This document shows, piece by piece, positions 9,525 through 18,009 of a stretch of 64,000 nucleotides of DNA (its first letter is position 1; every line of letters begins with the position of its first letter). This DNA comes from Zeimonas sp003577305 (GTDB lineage Bacteria > Pseudomonadota > Gammaproteobacteria > Burkholderiales > Burkholderiaceae_E). A program made the translations under genes and the position numbers. The notes under the pieces were generated by a model that was not told the DNA's origin, searched no databases, and worked only from the letters and a program-made list of their open reading frames with translations. Where the stretch lies: assembly GCA_030263385.1 (NCBI GenBank), contig SZOX01000012.1:62001-126000 (forward strand), read 5' to 3'.

Positions 9525-10220
9525 TCAGCTCCGTCCCTCTGCAGGGTCCAGTCGATCGAGCGCTAGATCCACGACGTCGCCCGCGATGCGCAGATCGATG
9601 AGCCCGATGCGCTTGGCTTCGACGGCTAGATCGCGCGCCGCGACGGGCGTGCAATCGAGCAGCGACACCCAACCGGTTGCGAAGAGCGAGGCGCCGCGAA
9701 AACCGACAGCGTGACCGAGATACAAGCCGTAGGCGACGGTGCCGGGGGTGGCCCGCACCAGCGCACGCTTCTTGAAGGTTCGCCCGACAAGGTGCCCGGC
9801 CTGCTCCCACGAGCTGGCGACGTTGCGGATGACCTTGTCCAGGGTCGCTTCGCTGAGGCGCTCATCGACAGCGTCCTTCAGCGCCGCCCTGATCGCGTCG
9901 CGCTGCACGTCGCTTCCAGCGGCCAGCGCCAGCACAGGCGACACGGTCGCGGCAAGCAACGGATCGCGTGCGAGTGCGCATTGCAGCGCCAGTAGGGGGC
10001 GGCCTGGTGTGTCGACGGACCAAAGTCGCCGGAGCACCCGAAAGAGCGGAATTCCCGGGTCCAAGCCGTAGAGCTCGCCGAGGCGCTGGTTGCTGAGCCT
10101 CCGGGTGGCGGTGGTCGCCTTGCCGAGGCAGTTGCCCTCGACGATCGCCGCCGCGTAGTCCTCGCGCGATGCCGCCTCCGGCGCCGCCGCGAGCACTGCC
10201 GCGAGTTCGTCGAACATCAT
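9525..10220 (-). CDS. brxA: BrxA-like BREX protein
   Basis: This is a 231-residue helical protein. It contains a TRRLSNQRLGELYGLDP segment and an RRLWSVDTPGRPLLALQCALARDPLL core that I associate with the BrxA/DUF1819-like protein at the 5' end of BREX operons. In BREX type 1 this protein is a winged-helix DNA-binding factor. Two adjacent ATGs (10220, 10217) begin MMFDELAAVL; I reject the open extension to 10397 because it runs through the upstream inverted repeat. It is the first gene of the operon. Family assignment rests on remembered sequence pattern plus position, so it is less certain than brxB or brxC. Confidence 0.65.
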   Translation of the reverse strand: MMFDELAAVLAAAPEAASREDYAAAIVEGNCLGKATTATRRLSNQRLGELYGLDPGIPLFRVLRRLWSVDTPGRPLLALQCALARDPLLAATVSPVLALAAGSDVQRDAIRAALKDAVDERLSEATLDKVIRNVASSWEQAGHLVGRTFKKRALVRATPGTVAYGLYLGHAVGFRGASLFATGWVSLLDCTPVAARDLAVEAKRIGLIDLRIAGDVVDLALDRLDPAEGRS

Positions 10221-10342
10221 CGTTCGGCTCGTGTGGGTGCCCTTGGCGCCAAACCGAAAACCCACCTTCGCGGCGCGATCTGAAATCCCTGCGGACGGAA
10301 ATAGTGGGGAGGCTGAAGCCATGGCGCTGGAAACTCTGTTGT

Positions 10343-10364
10343 CCGCCGGCAAACTCGCCGGCGG
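10343..10364. promoter_or_regulatory. Inverted repeat 1 upstream of the BREX operon
   Basis: This is a perfect 8-bp inverted repeat, CCGCCGGC-AAACTC-GCCGGCGG, centred about 130 bp upstream of the brxA start. A near-identical copy lies 67 bp further upstream. The arms would suit a dimeric regulator, and BREX loci are often controlled by a BrxR-type repressor, although none is seen here. A hairpin role is also possible. Confidence 0.6.
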
Positions 10365-10409
10365 GATGACGATGCCACGATCAGACTGAAAACACAAGGA
10401 CGCAAAACT

Positions 10410-10431
10410 CCGCCGGCAAACTTGCCGGCGG
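10410..10431. promoter_or_regulatory. Inverted repeat 2 upstream of the BREX operon
   Basis: Second copy of the same 22-bp palindrome, CCGCCGGC-AAACTT-GCCGGCGG, with one loop difference from copy 1. Conservation of arms and loop at a 67-bp spacing (about 6.4 helical turns) suggests paired operator sites. Confidence 0.6.
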
Positions 10432-10619
10432 TCGTTAGAAAGTCGGTCTGCGCCAAGCGGGCTTCCTCGCCACAGCGTTCACTGACCCAAGAGGTCGGTG
10501 AGAGCGATCGTGAGCGGCACGCCCCCGACGATGATGAAGCGAATCGCGGTTCGGAATGAAATGATCCCCAAGACCAAGACGCGATCGATGCGAAGACGAT
10601 CTTCCGGATCACCCCACTC

Positions 10620-12050
10620 TCAACGCCCAAGGCGCTCAGCCATGAATCCGAGGAACCCTGGGTCGTCCGCGTAGGCAACGTTGACCCGCAGCGCTGACGC
10701 TTCGGTCGCGCGATCCGGCAGAAACACCGAGCCGGGCGCAAGGAAGATGCCGCGCTCGGCGGCCTCACGAGCGAGTTGGCGGTCATCGATACCGGCCGGC
10801 AGCAGGACCCAGAGGTAATAGCCGCCCGCGCCGGGCGCGAAGGGTGCGAGCCCGATGCGCGCGAGCCGGTCGATCGCGATCGCGGTGACCTGCTCAATGC
10901 GCACGCGCAGCCGACGTAGATGGCGCAGGTAATGGCCGCTCGCAACGAGGTCATAGACGATGCGCTCGACGAAATCCGAGGTGCTGACCTGGGTCACCAT
11001 CTTCAGGTCGCACAGCGCGGCCACCAGCGGTCGCGCAGCCGCGATGTAGCCGACTCGCAGGCTCGCCGACATGGTCTTGGAAAAACTGCCCACGTAGATC
11101 ACCCGCTCGAACTGGTCAAGCGCCGCCAGGCGCGGGGCGCTCGACGGAAGCACGTCAGCAAAGGGATCATCCTCCACGATCGTCACACCGTGGCGCGCCG
11201 CGATCTTCATCACTCGGTGAGCCACCGGCAGGCTCAGCGATCCGCCCGTTGGATTGTGGGCGAGCGACTGGGTAAAAAAGACCTTGGGGCGGTGCTCGGT
11301 GACCTTGGCCGCAAGTTCGTCGAGATCAGGGCCGTCGACCCGACGCCGCACGCTCACCGTGTTGACACGGGCGAGCTTGAGCTTCGCAAACAACGGGTAG
11401 TAGCCGGGTGACTCGACCAGGACCGTGTCCCCGGCGTCGCATAGGTGACGCACCAGCAGGTCGAGTGCATTGTTGGCGCCTTGGGTGAGCAGCACCTGGT
11501 TGGGTGCCGCGACGATCGCGCGCTCGTTGAGCATCAGGGCGATACGCTCACGCAGCGGCGCAAAGCCCCATGGGCTCCCGTAGCCGTGTTCGAAGCCGAC
11601 GTGCCGGTTCGGACGGATCGCCTTGAGGTGCTTGCCCAGCTCGCTGCCCTCCATCCAGGCCGGTGGTGGTCGGCCATCGCCCACGCGCACACCCTGACTC
11701 TGCTCGAGTTGCTCGCGCAGGAACGAGACCGTGTCGATCGCTTCGACGACGTGCGGCTGGAGTTCGTCGAAGGCGGGCCGGGCGATGCGGCTCACGTAGT
11801 AACCCGAGCCGCGCCGGGCCTCGAGAAGCCCTTGCGCGACCAGCCGATCGTAAGCTTCGGCCATAGTGTTCTTCGAAACGCCCTGCTCGGTCGCACCCGC
11901 GCGCACCGACAGCAGCCGATCACCCGGCTTGAGCAAGCCCTGCTCGATCCAGTGTCGGATGCGGCCGATCAGCTGCTCGACACGGGTACCGTCCGGCTTG
12001 ACGGCGCGGTTCGACCTGGCGAGCGGCGCTGGCATGGAGGGGCCCGGCAT
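10620..12050 (-). CDS. MocR/PdxR-type GntR regulator with aminotransferase-like domain
   Basis: A 476-residue fusion of an N-terminal GntR winged helix (VEQLIGRIRHWIEQGLLKPGDRLLSVRAG with SKNTMAEAYDRLVAQG, about 25-85) to a class I aminotransferase-like domain. The PLP lysine lies in the VIYVGSFSKTMS stretch. MocR regulators sense PLP-linked or amino-acid-like effectors and usually control a divergent target. Here the divergent target is the TRAP/HMG-CoA reductase operon. I prefer ATG 12050, with AAGGGG upstream, over GTG 12062, whose G-run abuts the codon. Confidence 0.85.
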   Translation of the reverse strand: MPGPSMPAPLARSNRAVKPDGTRVEQLIGRIRHWIEQGLLKPGDRLLSVRAGATEQGVSKNTMAEAYDRLVAQGLLEARRGSGYYVSRIARPAFDELQPHVVEAIDTVSFLREQLEQSQGVRVGDGRPPPAWMEGSELGKHLKAIRPNRHVGFEHGYGSPWGFAPLRERIALMLNERAIVAAPNQVLLTQGANNALDLLVRHLCDAGDTVLVESPGYYPLFAKLKLARVNTVSVRRRVDGPDLDELAAKVTEHRPKVFFTQSLAHNPTGGSLSLPVAHRVMKIAARHGVTIVEDDPFADVLPSSAPRLAALDQFERVIYVGSFSKTMSASLRVGYIAAARPLVAALCDLKMVTQVSTSDFVERIVYDLVASGHYLRHLRRLRVRIEQVTAIAIDRLARIGLAPFAPGAGGYYLWVLLPAGIDDRQLAREAAERGIFLAPGSVFLPDRATEASALRVNVAYADDPGFLGFMAERLGR

Positions 12051-12074
12051 GGAGAGTGTCACCCCTTTTCGAAA

Positions 12075-12097
12075 GGGACAGTTGTATTACTTGTCCC
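12075..12097. promoter_or_regulatory. Candidate operator between mocR-type gene and TRAP operon
   Basis: Inverted repeat GGGACA-N11-TGTCCC in the 158-bp divergent region, just upstream of the regulator start. A third related half (TGTTCCC) follows near 12110. Position and symmetry suggest a regulator site; this is inference. Confidence 0.4.
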
Positions 12098-12208
12098 ATC
12101 GATTGTGCCTTGTTCCCGTGCCGATTGCCCCACTAGCATGCGGCTGATAGACGGCCCGGCACGCTGGCCGCCGCAATCGGCCACCGGCCGGAACAACGGA
12201 GGAGATCC

Positions 12209-13255
12209 ATGACCACCACAAATCGCACACGCCGCGCCACCCTGAAGACCGCCCTAGCCGGCGCCGCCGGCGCGAGCCTTGCCACCCCGGCGATCGTCCG
12301 GGCCCAGTCGGCCGTCACCTGGCGGATGCAGGCGCTCTGGGACGGCGGCACCACGCCACAGAAGTTCGAGGAGCGCTTCGTCGCCCGGGTCGCCGAGCTC
12401 ACCGGCGGCAAGTTCAAGATCAGCCTCTTCGCGGCCGGCCAGATCGTCCCTGCGGCACAGGCGTTCGATGCGGTGCGCGGCGGGGCGTTCGAGATGATGA
12501 AGACCTTCGATGGTTACGAGGCTGGCAAGATCCCGACCTTCGCTTTCACCAGCACGATTCCCTTCGGATTCCCCGAGAGCGATCAGTACGAAGCCTGGTT
12601 CTACGAACGAGGCGGTCTCGACTTCGCCCGACAGGCCTACGGTGCGGCCGGCCTCTTCTACGTCGCCCCGACCGTCTACGGGCAGGAGCCGCTGCACTCG
12701 AAAGTGCCGATCAAGACGATCGCCGACCTGCGCGGCAAGAAGGGCCGCTTCGTCGGCCTCGCCTCCGCGGTGATGGGCGCCCTCGGCGTCGCGGTGACCC
12801 CGCTGCCGACCGGCGAGGTCTACAGCGCGCTCGACAAGGGCGTGATCGACATCGCCGACCGGGGCGACCTGACTGCCAATTTCGAGGCGGGACTGGCCGA
12901 GGTCGCAAAGTACGTGGTTCTGCCCGGTTTTCACCAGCCGACCACTGCAACCGCCTACGTCGCGAATCGCGCGGCCTACGACAAGCTGCCGCCCGAGTTC
13001 AAAGCCGCGCTGGCGGTCGCCGGGCGTGAGATCTCGGGGTCGTTGCGCCAGCACATCCTCGTGAGCGACGCAACGGTGCTGAAGAAATACGTCGAGAAGG
13101 GCTGCGAGATCATCCGCTTCCCCGAGGCCGATGTCGCTGCTGCGCGGCCCAAGGCCATGGAGGCCTGGCGCGCCGCCACCAAAGGCGACGCGCTTGCGAC
13201 AAAGGTACTCGACAGCCAGATCGCATTCATGAAGGAACTCGGGCTGATCGCCTGA
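12209..13255 (+). CDS. dctP: TRAP transporter substrate-binding protein (DctP family)
   Basis: A 348-residue periplasmic receptor of a tripartite ATP-independent periplasmic transporter. The N-terminus (TRRATLKTALAGAAGASLATP) resembles a twin-arginine signal, with cleavage expected after VRAQS. The body has the DctP fold pattern (WDGGTTPQKFEERFVARVAELTGGKFKI, LRGKKGRFVG, VTPLPTGEVYSAL). GGAGGAG precedes the ATG by 6 nt. It heads an operon with small and large permease genes and an HMG-CoA reductase, suggesting mevalonate or a related hydroxy acid as substrate. Confidence 0.9.
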   Translation: MTTTNRTRRATLKTALAGAAGASLATPAIVRAQSAVTWRMQALWDGGTTPQKFEERFVARVAELTGGKFKISLFAAGQIVPAAQAFDAVRGGAFEMMKTFDGYEAGKIPTFAFTSTIPFGFPESDQYEAWFYERGGLDFARQAYGAAGLFYVAPTVYGQEPLHSKVPIKTIADLRGKKGRFVGLASAVMGALGVAVTPLPTGEVYSALDKGVIDIADRGDLTANFEAGLAEVAKYVVLPGFHQPTTATAYVANRAAYDKLPPEFKAALAVAGREISGSLRQHILVSDATVLKKYVEKGCEIIRFPEADVAAARPKAMEAWRAATKGDALATKVLDSQIAFMKELGLIA

Positions 13256-13392
13256 AGCGGCGACCGCACCGGGTCGCACGCGACCGCGGCGTCCCCGTGC
13301 GGCCCTGACCCGACCATCAGACCGGACAACCGCCCCACCCGGGTGCCGCCGCGTCGACGCGCCGCGGTGCGCGACCCGCAGGAGACCCGCCC

Positions 13393-13935
13393 GTGCCCCG
13401 CTGGCTCGCTGCCACGACGGCCGCGATCACGCGCCTGAACCGCATCGTCTTCATGGTCACGATCTGGCTGATGGCCGTCATCGTAACCGTGATGCTCTAC
13501 GAGGTCCTTGCGCGCTACATCTTCAATGCCCCGACGGTCTGGGGAATGGAACTCGCAGTGCTGCTGTTCGGGCCCTACTTCCTGCTCGGCGGCCCATACC
13601 TGTTGCACCTGCGCGGTCACGTCTCGCTCGACCTCGCCCGCCAGCGGCTGCCGGCCCGCATCAACCGCTGGCTCGATCTGCTCAACTTCCCGGTCATCGT
13701 CGCCTTCTGCCTCATCCTGCTCGTCTTCAGCGCGCCGGCGGCGATTTCCTCCTTCGAGTACCGCGAGACCAGTTTCTCGGCCTGGAATCCGCCGATCTGG
13801 TGGGCCAAGGCGTCGGTGCCCATCGCGCTCGCGCTAATGCTGTTGCAGGCACTCGCCGAATTCGCGCACACGCTGTACAGCGCCAGCGAGGTCAAACGCG
13901 GCGACTGGCCCTCTAAACCGGAGGGCATGCCGTGA
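13393..13935 (+). CDS. dctQ: TRAP transporter small permease (DctQ family)
   Basis: 180-residue inner-membrane protein with four hydrophobic segments (about 15-38, 50-70, 92-115 and 135-155) and the DctQ pattern YEVLARYIFNAPTVWGMELAV. It partners the large permease, whose start overlaps its stop by 4 bp. A 137-bp gap separates it from the receptor gene; no hairpin was evident there. Confidence 0.9.
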   Translation: MPRWLAATTAAITRLNRIVFMVTIWLMAVIVTVMLYEVLARYIFNAPTVWGMELAVLLFGPYFLLGGPYLLHLRGHVSLDLARQRLPARINRWLDLLNFPVIVAFCLILLVFSAPAAISSFEYRETSFSAWNPPIWWAKASVPIALALMLLQALAEFAHTLYSASEVKRGDWPSKPEGMP

Positions 13936-15248
13936 GCTCGACCGCGATCCTGGTTACGATGTTCGGTGGCCTGACCCTGTTCATGCTCACCGGGTTGCCG
14001 ATCGCCTTCGTACTCGGCGGCCTGTCGCTGCTGTTCACCGTCACGCTCTGGAACGACGCCGCCGTCGTCGTGCTGGTGCTGCAGATCTTCGACACGATGA
14101 AGTCCGAAGCGCTGCTCGCCATCCCGTTGTTCATCCTGATGGCCTGCATCCTTCAGCGCTCCGGCGTCATCGAGTCGCTCTACCGGGCGATGGAGCTCTG
14201 GTTCGGCCGGGTGCGTGGCGGCCTCGCCATCGGCACCGTGGTCATCTGCGTGGTCATGGCGGCGATGACCGGGGTCGTCGGCGCCGCGGTCACCGCGATG
14301 GGCATCCTTGCGCTGCCCGAAATGCTGCGTCGCGGCTACCATCCGCGACTCGCGCTCGGCACGATTTGCGCCTCAGGCACGCTGGGCATCCTGATTCCGC
14401 CCTCGGTGCTCACGATCGTCTATGCGGTGACCGCACAGATCTCGATCGGCCAGATGCTGATCGCCGGGATCGTGCCAGGACTGATCCTCGCCGCGCTCTA
14501 CGTAGGCTACATCCTGGTGGTGTCGTGGCTGCGTCCGCAATGGGTGCCGCTCGACCCGCACGCGGTCCATGCGCCTCTGCGTGAACGGCTGGCCTCGCTC
14601 AGATCACTGGTGATGCCGACGCTGCTGATCGTGCTCGTTCTCGGCTCGATCTTCTTCGGCGTCGCAACGCCAACCGAGTCTGCTGCGGTCGGCGTAGGCG
14701 GCGCGATGGTGCCGGCGCTCGCTGCGCGCAAGCTGAACTACGCGATGCTGCGGCAAGCCGGCATCGATACCCTCAAGGCAACGTCGATGATCCTGTGGAT
14801 CACGATCGGCGCCAAGGCCTACGTCGCGATCTTCACCGGCCTGGGCGGCGCCGACGCGTTGCTCGAGTTCATTCGCACCCTCGACGCCAACCGGTGGCTG
14901 GTGCTGGCGGTGATGATGCTGGTGCTGGTATTCCTCGGCACGGTGCTCGACGAGATCGGGATCATCCTGCTCACCGTGCCGGTGTTCATCCCGATCGTGA
15001 GGCTGCTGGGTTTCGACGAGCTCTGGTTCGGTGTGCTCTACGCGATCACGATCCAGATGGGGTACATCAGCCCGCCCTTCGGTTACACCCTCTTCTACAT
15101 CAAGGGCACCCTTCCGCCGCAGATCGGAATGGATGAGGTCTACCGCGGGATCGTCCCGTTCTTCCTGCTGCAGGCGTTCGGGCTGCTGATCTGCGTGGCC
15201 ATACCCGACGTCCTCACCTACCTGCCGCGCCTGATGGCGACGCGCTGA
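13932..15248 (+). CDS. dctM: TRAP transporter large permease (DctM family)
   Basis: 438-residue integral membrane protein with about 12 hydrophobic segments. It has DctM hallmarks: a GLPIAFVLGG start, the AVTAMGILALPEMLRRGYHPRLALGTICASGTLGILIPPS loop, and FLGTVLDEIGIILLTVPVFIPI. It carries the sodium-coupled transport step. GTG start; overlap with dctQ indicates coupling. Confidence 0.92.
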   Translation: MSSTAILVTMFGGLTLFMLTGLPIAFVLGGLSLLFTVTLWNDAAVVVLVLQIFDTMKSEALLAIPLFILMACILQRSGVIESLYRAMELWFGRVRGGLAIGTVVICVVMAAMTGVVGAAVTAMGILALPEMLRRGYHPRLALGTICASGTLGILIPPSVLTIVYAVTAQISIGQMLIAGIVPGLILAALYVGYILVVSWLRPQWVPLDPHAVHAPLRERLASLRSLVMPTLLIVLVLGSIFFGVATPTESAAVGVGGAMVPALAARKLNYAMLRQAGIDTLKATSMILWITIGAKAYVAIFTGLGGADALLEFIRTLDANRWLVLAVMMLVLVFLGTVLDEIGIILLTVPVFIPIVRLLGFDELWFGVLYAITIQMGYISPPFGYTLFYIKGTLPPQIGMDEVYRGIVPFFLLQAFGLLICVAIPDVLTYLPRLMATR

Positions 15249-15276
15249 CCCCTCGAAATCGACCGAAACGCTGGAA

Positions 15277-16575
15277 ATGACCATGAGCGACACGAAGCGA
15301 AGCAGCCGCATCGCCGGCTTCCACCGGCAGACCATCGCTGAACGCATCGCAGCCGTCAGCGAGTTCGCCGGACTCACCGATGCCGAACGCGCACACCTCG
15401 CCGACACCGGCAACCTGCCGCCGGAGACTGCCGACCGCCTGATCGAGAACGTCGTTGGCACCATGAACATCCCGGTGGGAATCGCGACGAACATGCGCAT
15501 CGACGGGCGCGACCGGCTGGTACCGATGGCGACCGAGGAATCCTCGGTGGTCGCCGCGGTCTGCAACGCGGCGCGCCAGTGCTACGACAACGGGGGTTTC
15601 ACCACCTCGATGTCGGGGGCCCGGATGATCGCGCAGGTGCAGTTGCTCGACGTGTCCGATGTGCAGCACGCCCGGCTGCGGATCCTGGAGCGCATCGACG
15701 AGATCCGCACCGTCTGCGACGAGTGCGACCCGCTGCTGGTCAAGCTGGGCGGTGGCTTTCGCGAACTCGAGGCGCGCATCATCGAGACTCGCTCGGGCCC
15801 GATGGTGATCACCCACCTGATCGTTGATACCCGCGACGCGATGGGCGCCAACGCGGTGAATACCATGGCCGAGGCGCTGGCGCCACGCATCGCCGCCTGG
15901 ACGGGCGGACGCACCAACTTGCGGATCCTCTCGAACCTCGCCGATCGCCGCCTCGCGCGAGCGCGTTGCACCTGGCGGCTCGCCGACATCGGCGGATCTG
16001 AAGTGCGCGACGGCATCATCACCGCCTATCACTTCGCGGATGCCGACCCCTACCGTGCCGCAACCCATAACAAGGGCATCATGAACGGCATCAGCGCGGT
16101 CGTGCTGGCTACGGGAAACGACACCCGCGCAGTCGAGGCCGGCGCCCATGCATACGCGGCGCGCAACGGCCGCTATGCCAGCCTAACCCACTGGGAGACG
16201 ACGCACGACGGCGACCTCGCCGGCAGCCTCGAGTTGCCGATGGCGGTCGGCCTCGTGGGTGGCGCCACGCGGCTTCATCCCACCGCGAAGGTCGCCTTGC
16301 GCATCCTCGGCACCGACAGCGCCGAGGACCTCGCCCGGGTGATCGCTGCGGTGGGGCTGGCGCAGAACTTCTCGGCGCTCAAGGCACTCGCTACCACCGG
16401 AATCCAGAAGGGACACATGGCGCTACACGCGCACAACATCGCGATGATGGCCGGTGCGGTCGGCGACGAAATCGATGCCGTGGCTCGCGCCCTCGTCGCC
16501 GGCGGCAAGGTCAGACTCGACCTGGCCGAAGCGGAATTGAAGCAGCTGCGGTCGTCCTCTCGCCTGGGCGGATGA
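15277..16575 (+). CDS. mvaA: Class II (degradative) hydroxymethylglutaryl-CoA reductase
   Basis: 432 residues, matching the roughly 430 of the Pseudomonas mevalonii MvaA class. The key positions are present: Glu57 in ENVVGTMNIPVG, Lys266 in HNKGIMNG, Asp282 in ATGNDTR, and the catalytic His near 384 in GHMALHAHNIA. A DAMGANAVN dinucleotide-binding loop lies at about 187-195. Class II enzymes normally run mevalonate to HMG-CoA, feeding HMG-CoA lyase. The gene follows the TRAP permease by 28 bp, so uptake and oxidation of mevalonate is the natural reading. The last few codons abut an IS3-family remnant, and the extreme C-terminus may be altered. Confidence 0.9.
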   Translation: MTMSDTKRSSRIAGFHRQTIAERIAAVSEFAGLTDAERAHLADTGNLPPETADRLIENVVGTMNIPVGIATNMRIDGRDRLVPMATEESSVVAAVCNAARQCYDNGGFTTSMSGARMIAQVQLLDVSDVQHARLRILERIDEIRTVCDECDPLLVKLGGGFRELEARIIETRSGPMVITHLIVDTRDAMGANAVNTMAEALAPRIAAWTGGRTNLRILSNLADRRLARARCTWRLADIGGSEVRDGIITAYHFADADPYRAATHNKGIMNGISAVVLATGNDTRAVEAGAHAYAARNGRYASLTHWETTHDGDLAGSLELPMAVGLVGGATRLHPTAKVALRILGTDSAEDLARVIAAVGLAQNFSALKALATTGIQKGHMALHAHNIAMMAGAVGDEIDAVARALVAGGKVRLDLAEAELKQLRSSSRLGG

Positions 16576-16690
16576 CGGTAACTGTCGCGGGACAGCCCCA
16601 CGAGACGGCACGCACGGCGCTCGGACAGGTGATGCTCCTTGATCATCCTGTCGATCGCCTCGCGCTTGACCCGTGGGGCTAGCGCTTTAC
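16572..16690 (-). pseudogene. IS3-family OrfB, 5' fragment
   Basis: The -1-type overlapping frame continues as VKREAIDRMIKEHHLSERRACRLVGLSRDSYR and is then cut at the boundary with the HMG-CoA reductase gene. The whole DDE integrase core is missing. Confidence 0.75.
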
Positions 16691-16954
16691 CCCGAGAACG
16701 CTCTTGAGCGCGTGCATGTCCAGATGCGCCTCGGCCAGCAGACGCTTGAGCCGGGCGTTCTCCGCCTCCAGCTCGCGCAGCCGCCGTGCGTCGGACGCTT
16801 CCATGCCGCCGAACTTCGAGCGCCACTTGTAGAACGTCGCGTCGCTGAAGCCGCCCTTGCGGCAGATCTCCCCGACCGGCACACCGGCCTCGGCCTGCTC
16901 GAGCAACCCGATGATCTGTTCCTCGCTGTACTTGCTCTTTCTCATGTCCGCCAT
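16679..16954 (-). CDS. IS3-family transposase OrfA
   Basis: 91 residues: an N-terminal helix-turn-helix (KYSEEQIIGLLEQAEAGVPVGEICRKGGFSDATFYKWRSKFGG) followed by a leucine-rich coiled coil (LRELEAENARLKRLLAEAHLDMHAL). This is a typical full-length OrfA DNA-binding subunit. Without a full OrfB it is not expected to drive transposition. Confidence 0.9.
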   Translation of the reverse strand: MADMRKSKYSEEQIIGLLEQAEAGVPVGEICRKGGFSDATFYKWRSKFGGMEASDARRLRELEAENARLKRLLAEAHLDMHALKSVLGVKR

Positions 16955-17060
16955 GCTCCTGATGCGCGGACTGTACTTCCTTTACTCTGGTACGGCTGTA
17001 GGGGAGCAGGTCAATCGCTTTCGATATTTCTAACCAACTCTGAGACTCACTACTGTCCGG

Positions 17061-17925
17061 TTAAAAGCTGAACAAATTCAGCTGGTTGGCGGTGTCGGCT
17101 GTTTCGATTCGAGACTCGTCGGGCCGCAAGGCGCATGAAAGCTCGGTTTTCTCGAAAACCGACACCGACAAGATCTGTAGACATGTGTAGAGGGAGGCGT
17201 CGAGTTGAAGCTCTTTCTTGACGATGGCGATGAGCACGTAGGTGGCCACGGCGCACCACACCTGCGTCTTGGCTGCGTTCTCGCTGGTGCCCAGGAAATG
17301 CTTGATGCGCAGGTGCTGCTTGATCCACTTGAAGAACAGCTCCACCTGCCAGCGGCTCTTGTACAGCGCGCAGATCGTCAGCGCCGGCAGCGCGGTGTTG
17401 TTGGTCAGGAACACCAGCGTCTTGCCCGACTCGGGATCCTTGAAGCGGATACGCCGCAGCTGCTCGGGGTACTTCCTGGCGGAGTAGTAGCCGTTGAGCA
17501 TCACGCGCTGATCGCAGATCACACCGCTGGTGCGATCGGTCGGCGCGGAGTACACGCGCCGCGCATCCATCGGCGACTTCGCGCGGGTGACGAAGAAGGC
17601 CGCCGCCTGATGCAGCGCGTACAGCCGCGCGAAGTCCACGTAGCCGCGGTCCATCACGTAAAACGCGCCCGGCTCGAACTTCAGCATGTCCAGCACGTTC
17701 ACGTCGTGCAGCTTGCCGTCGCTGATGTGGATGAAGGCGGGGATCGCGCCGCGCAGGTCCAGCAGCGTGTGCAGCTTGATCGCCGCCTTGGTCGATCGGA
17801 ACGGCGCCCAGTCGAACAGGCTCAGGCACAGATCGATGGTGCTGGAGTCCAGTGCGTAGACGGTGTTGTCCAGTTCCACTGCCAGCGGCTCGCTCGCGTA
17901 GAGCCGGCGCGCGCGGCGGATCAGC
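17061..17925 (-). pseudogene. IS4-family transposase, C-terminal part
   Basis: This piece encodes about 287 residues including most of the DDE core: LDSSTIDLCLS (first D), the FYVMDRGYVDF segment (second D) and the YKSRWQVELFFKWIKQHL YREK-like region with the catalytic Glu. It is the downstream half of a gene whose start lies at 20882. Joining across the insertion restores ...SDLAALLIRRARRLYASEPLAVELDNTVYALDSS in frame. Confidence 0.9.
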
Positions 17926-18009
17926 TGTCACGGATCGGCGTAATGGAGCCGGCGATGTGCGGCGTAATGGAGCCAGTTTGAGGTAGGCGAACTGGCGTCT
18001 CGAGGGGGG

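Larger units (their letters stand above)
10221..10619. other. Intergenic region between BREX operon and mocR-type gene
   Basis: This 399-bp stretch has no supported gene. It holds the two palindromes described separately. The part at 10432-10619 is not recognisable; on the minus strand one frame after the regulator stop gives about 46 hydrophobic residues ending at a stop near 10482, which could be a relic of a membrane protein, but nothing identifies it. Confidence 0.5.
16565..17013 (-). mobile_element. Truncated IS3-family element (IS407-like group)
   Basis: The intact end is at 17013, where the inward sequence reads TGACCTGCTCCCC, an IS407-group-like terminus. It holds a complete orfA and roughly the first 45 codons of orfB, which stop abruptly at the end of the HMG-CoA reductase gene. 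The other terminus is missing, so the element cannot move by itself and records a deletion or rearrangement. Confidence 0.75.

Noticed and set aside
9525..10397. Longer brxA-like gene starting at 10397
   Set aside because: The extra 59 codons run through one of the two matching palindromes and have no family resemblance. The ATG pair at 10217-10220 gives a protein of normal length.
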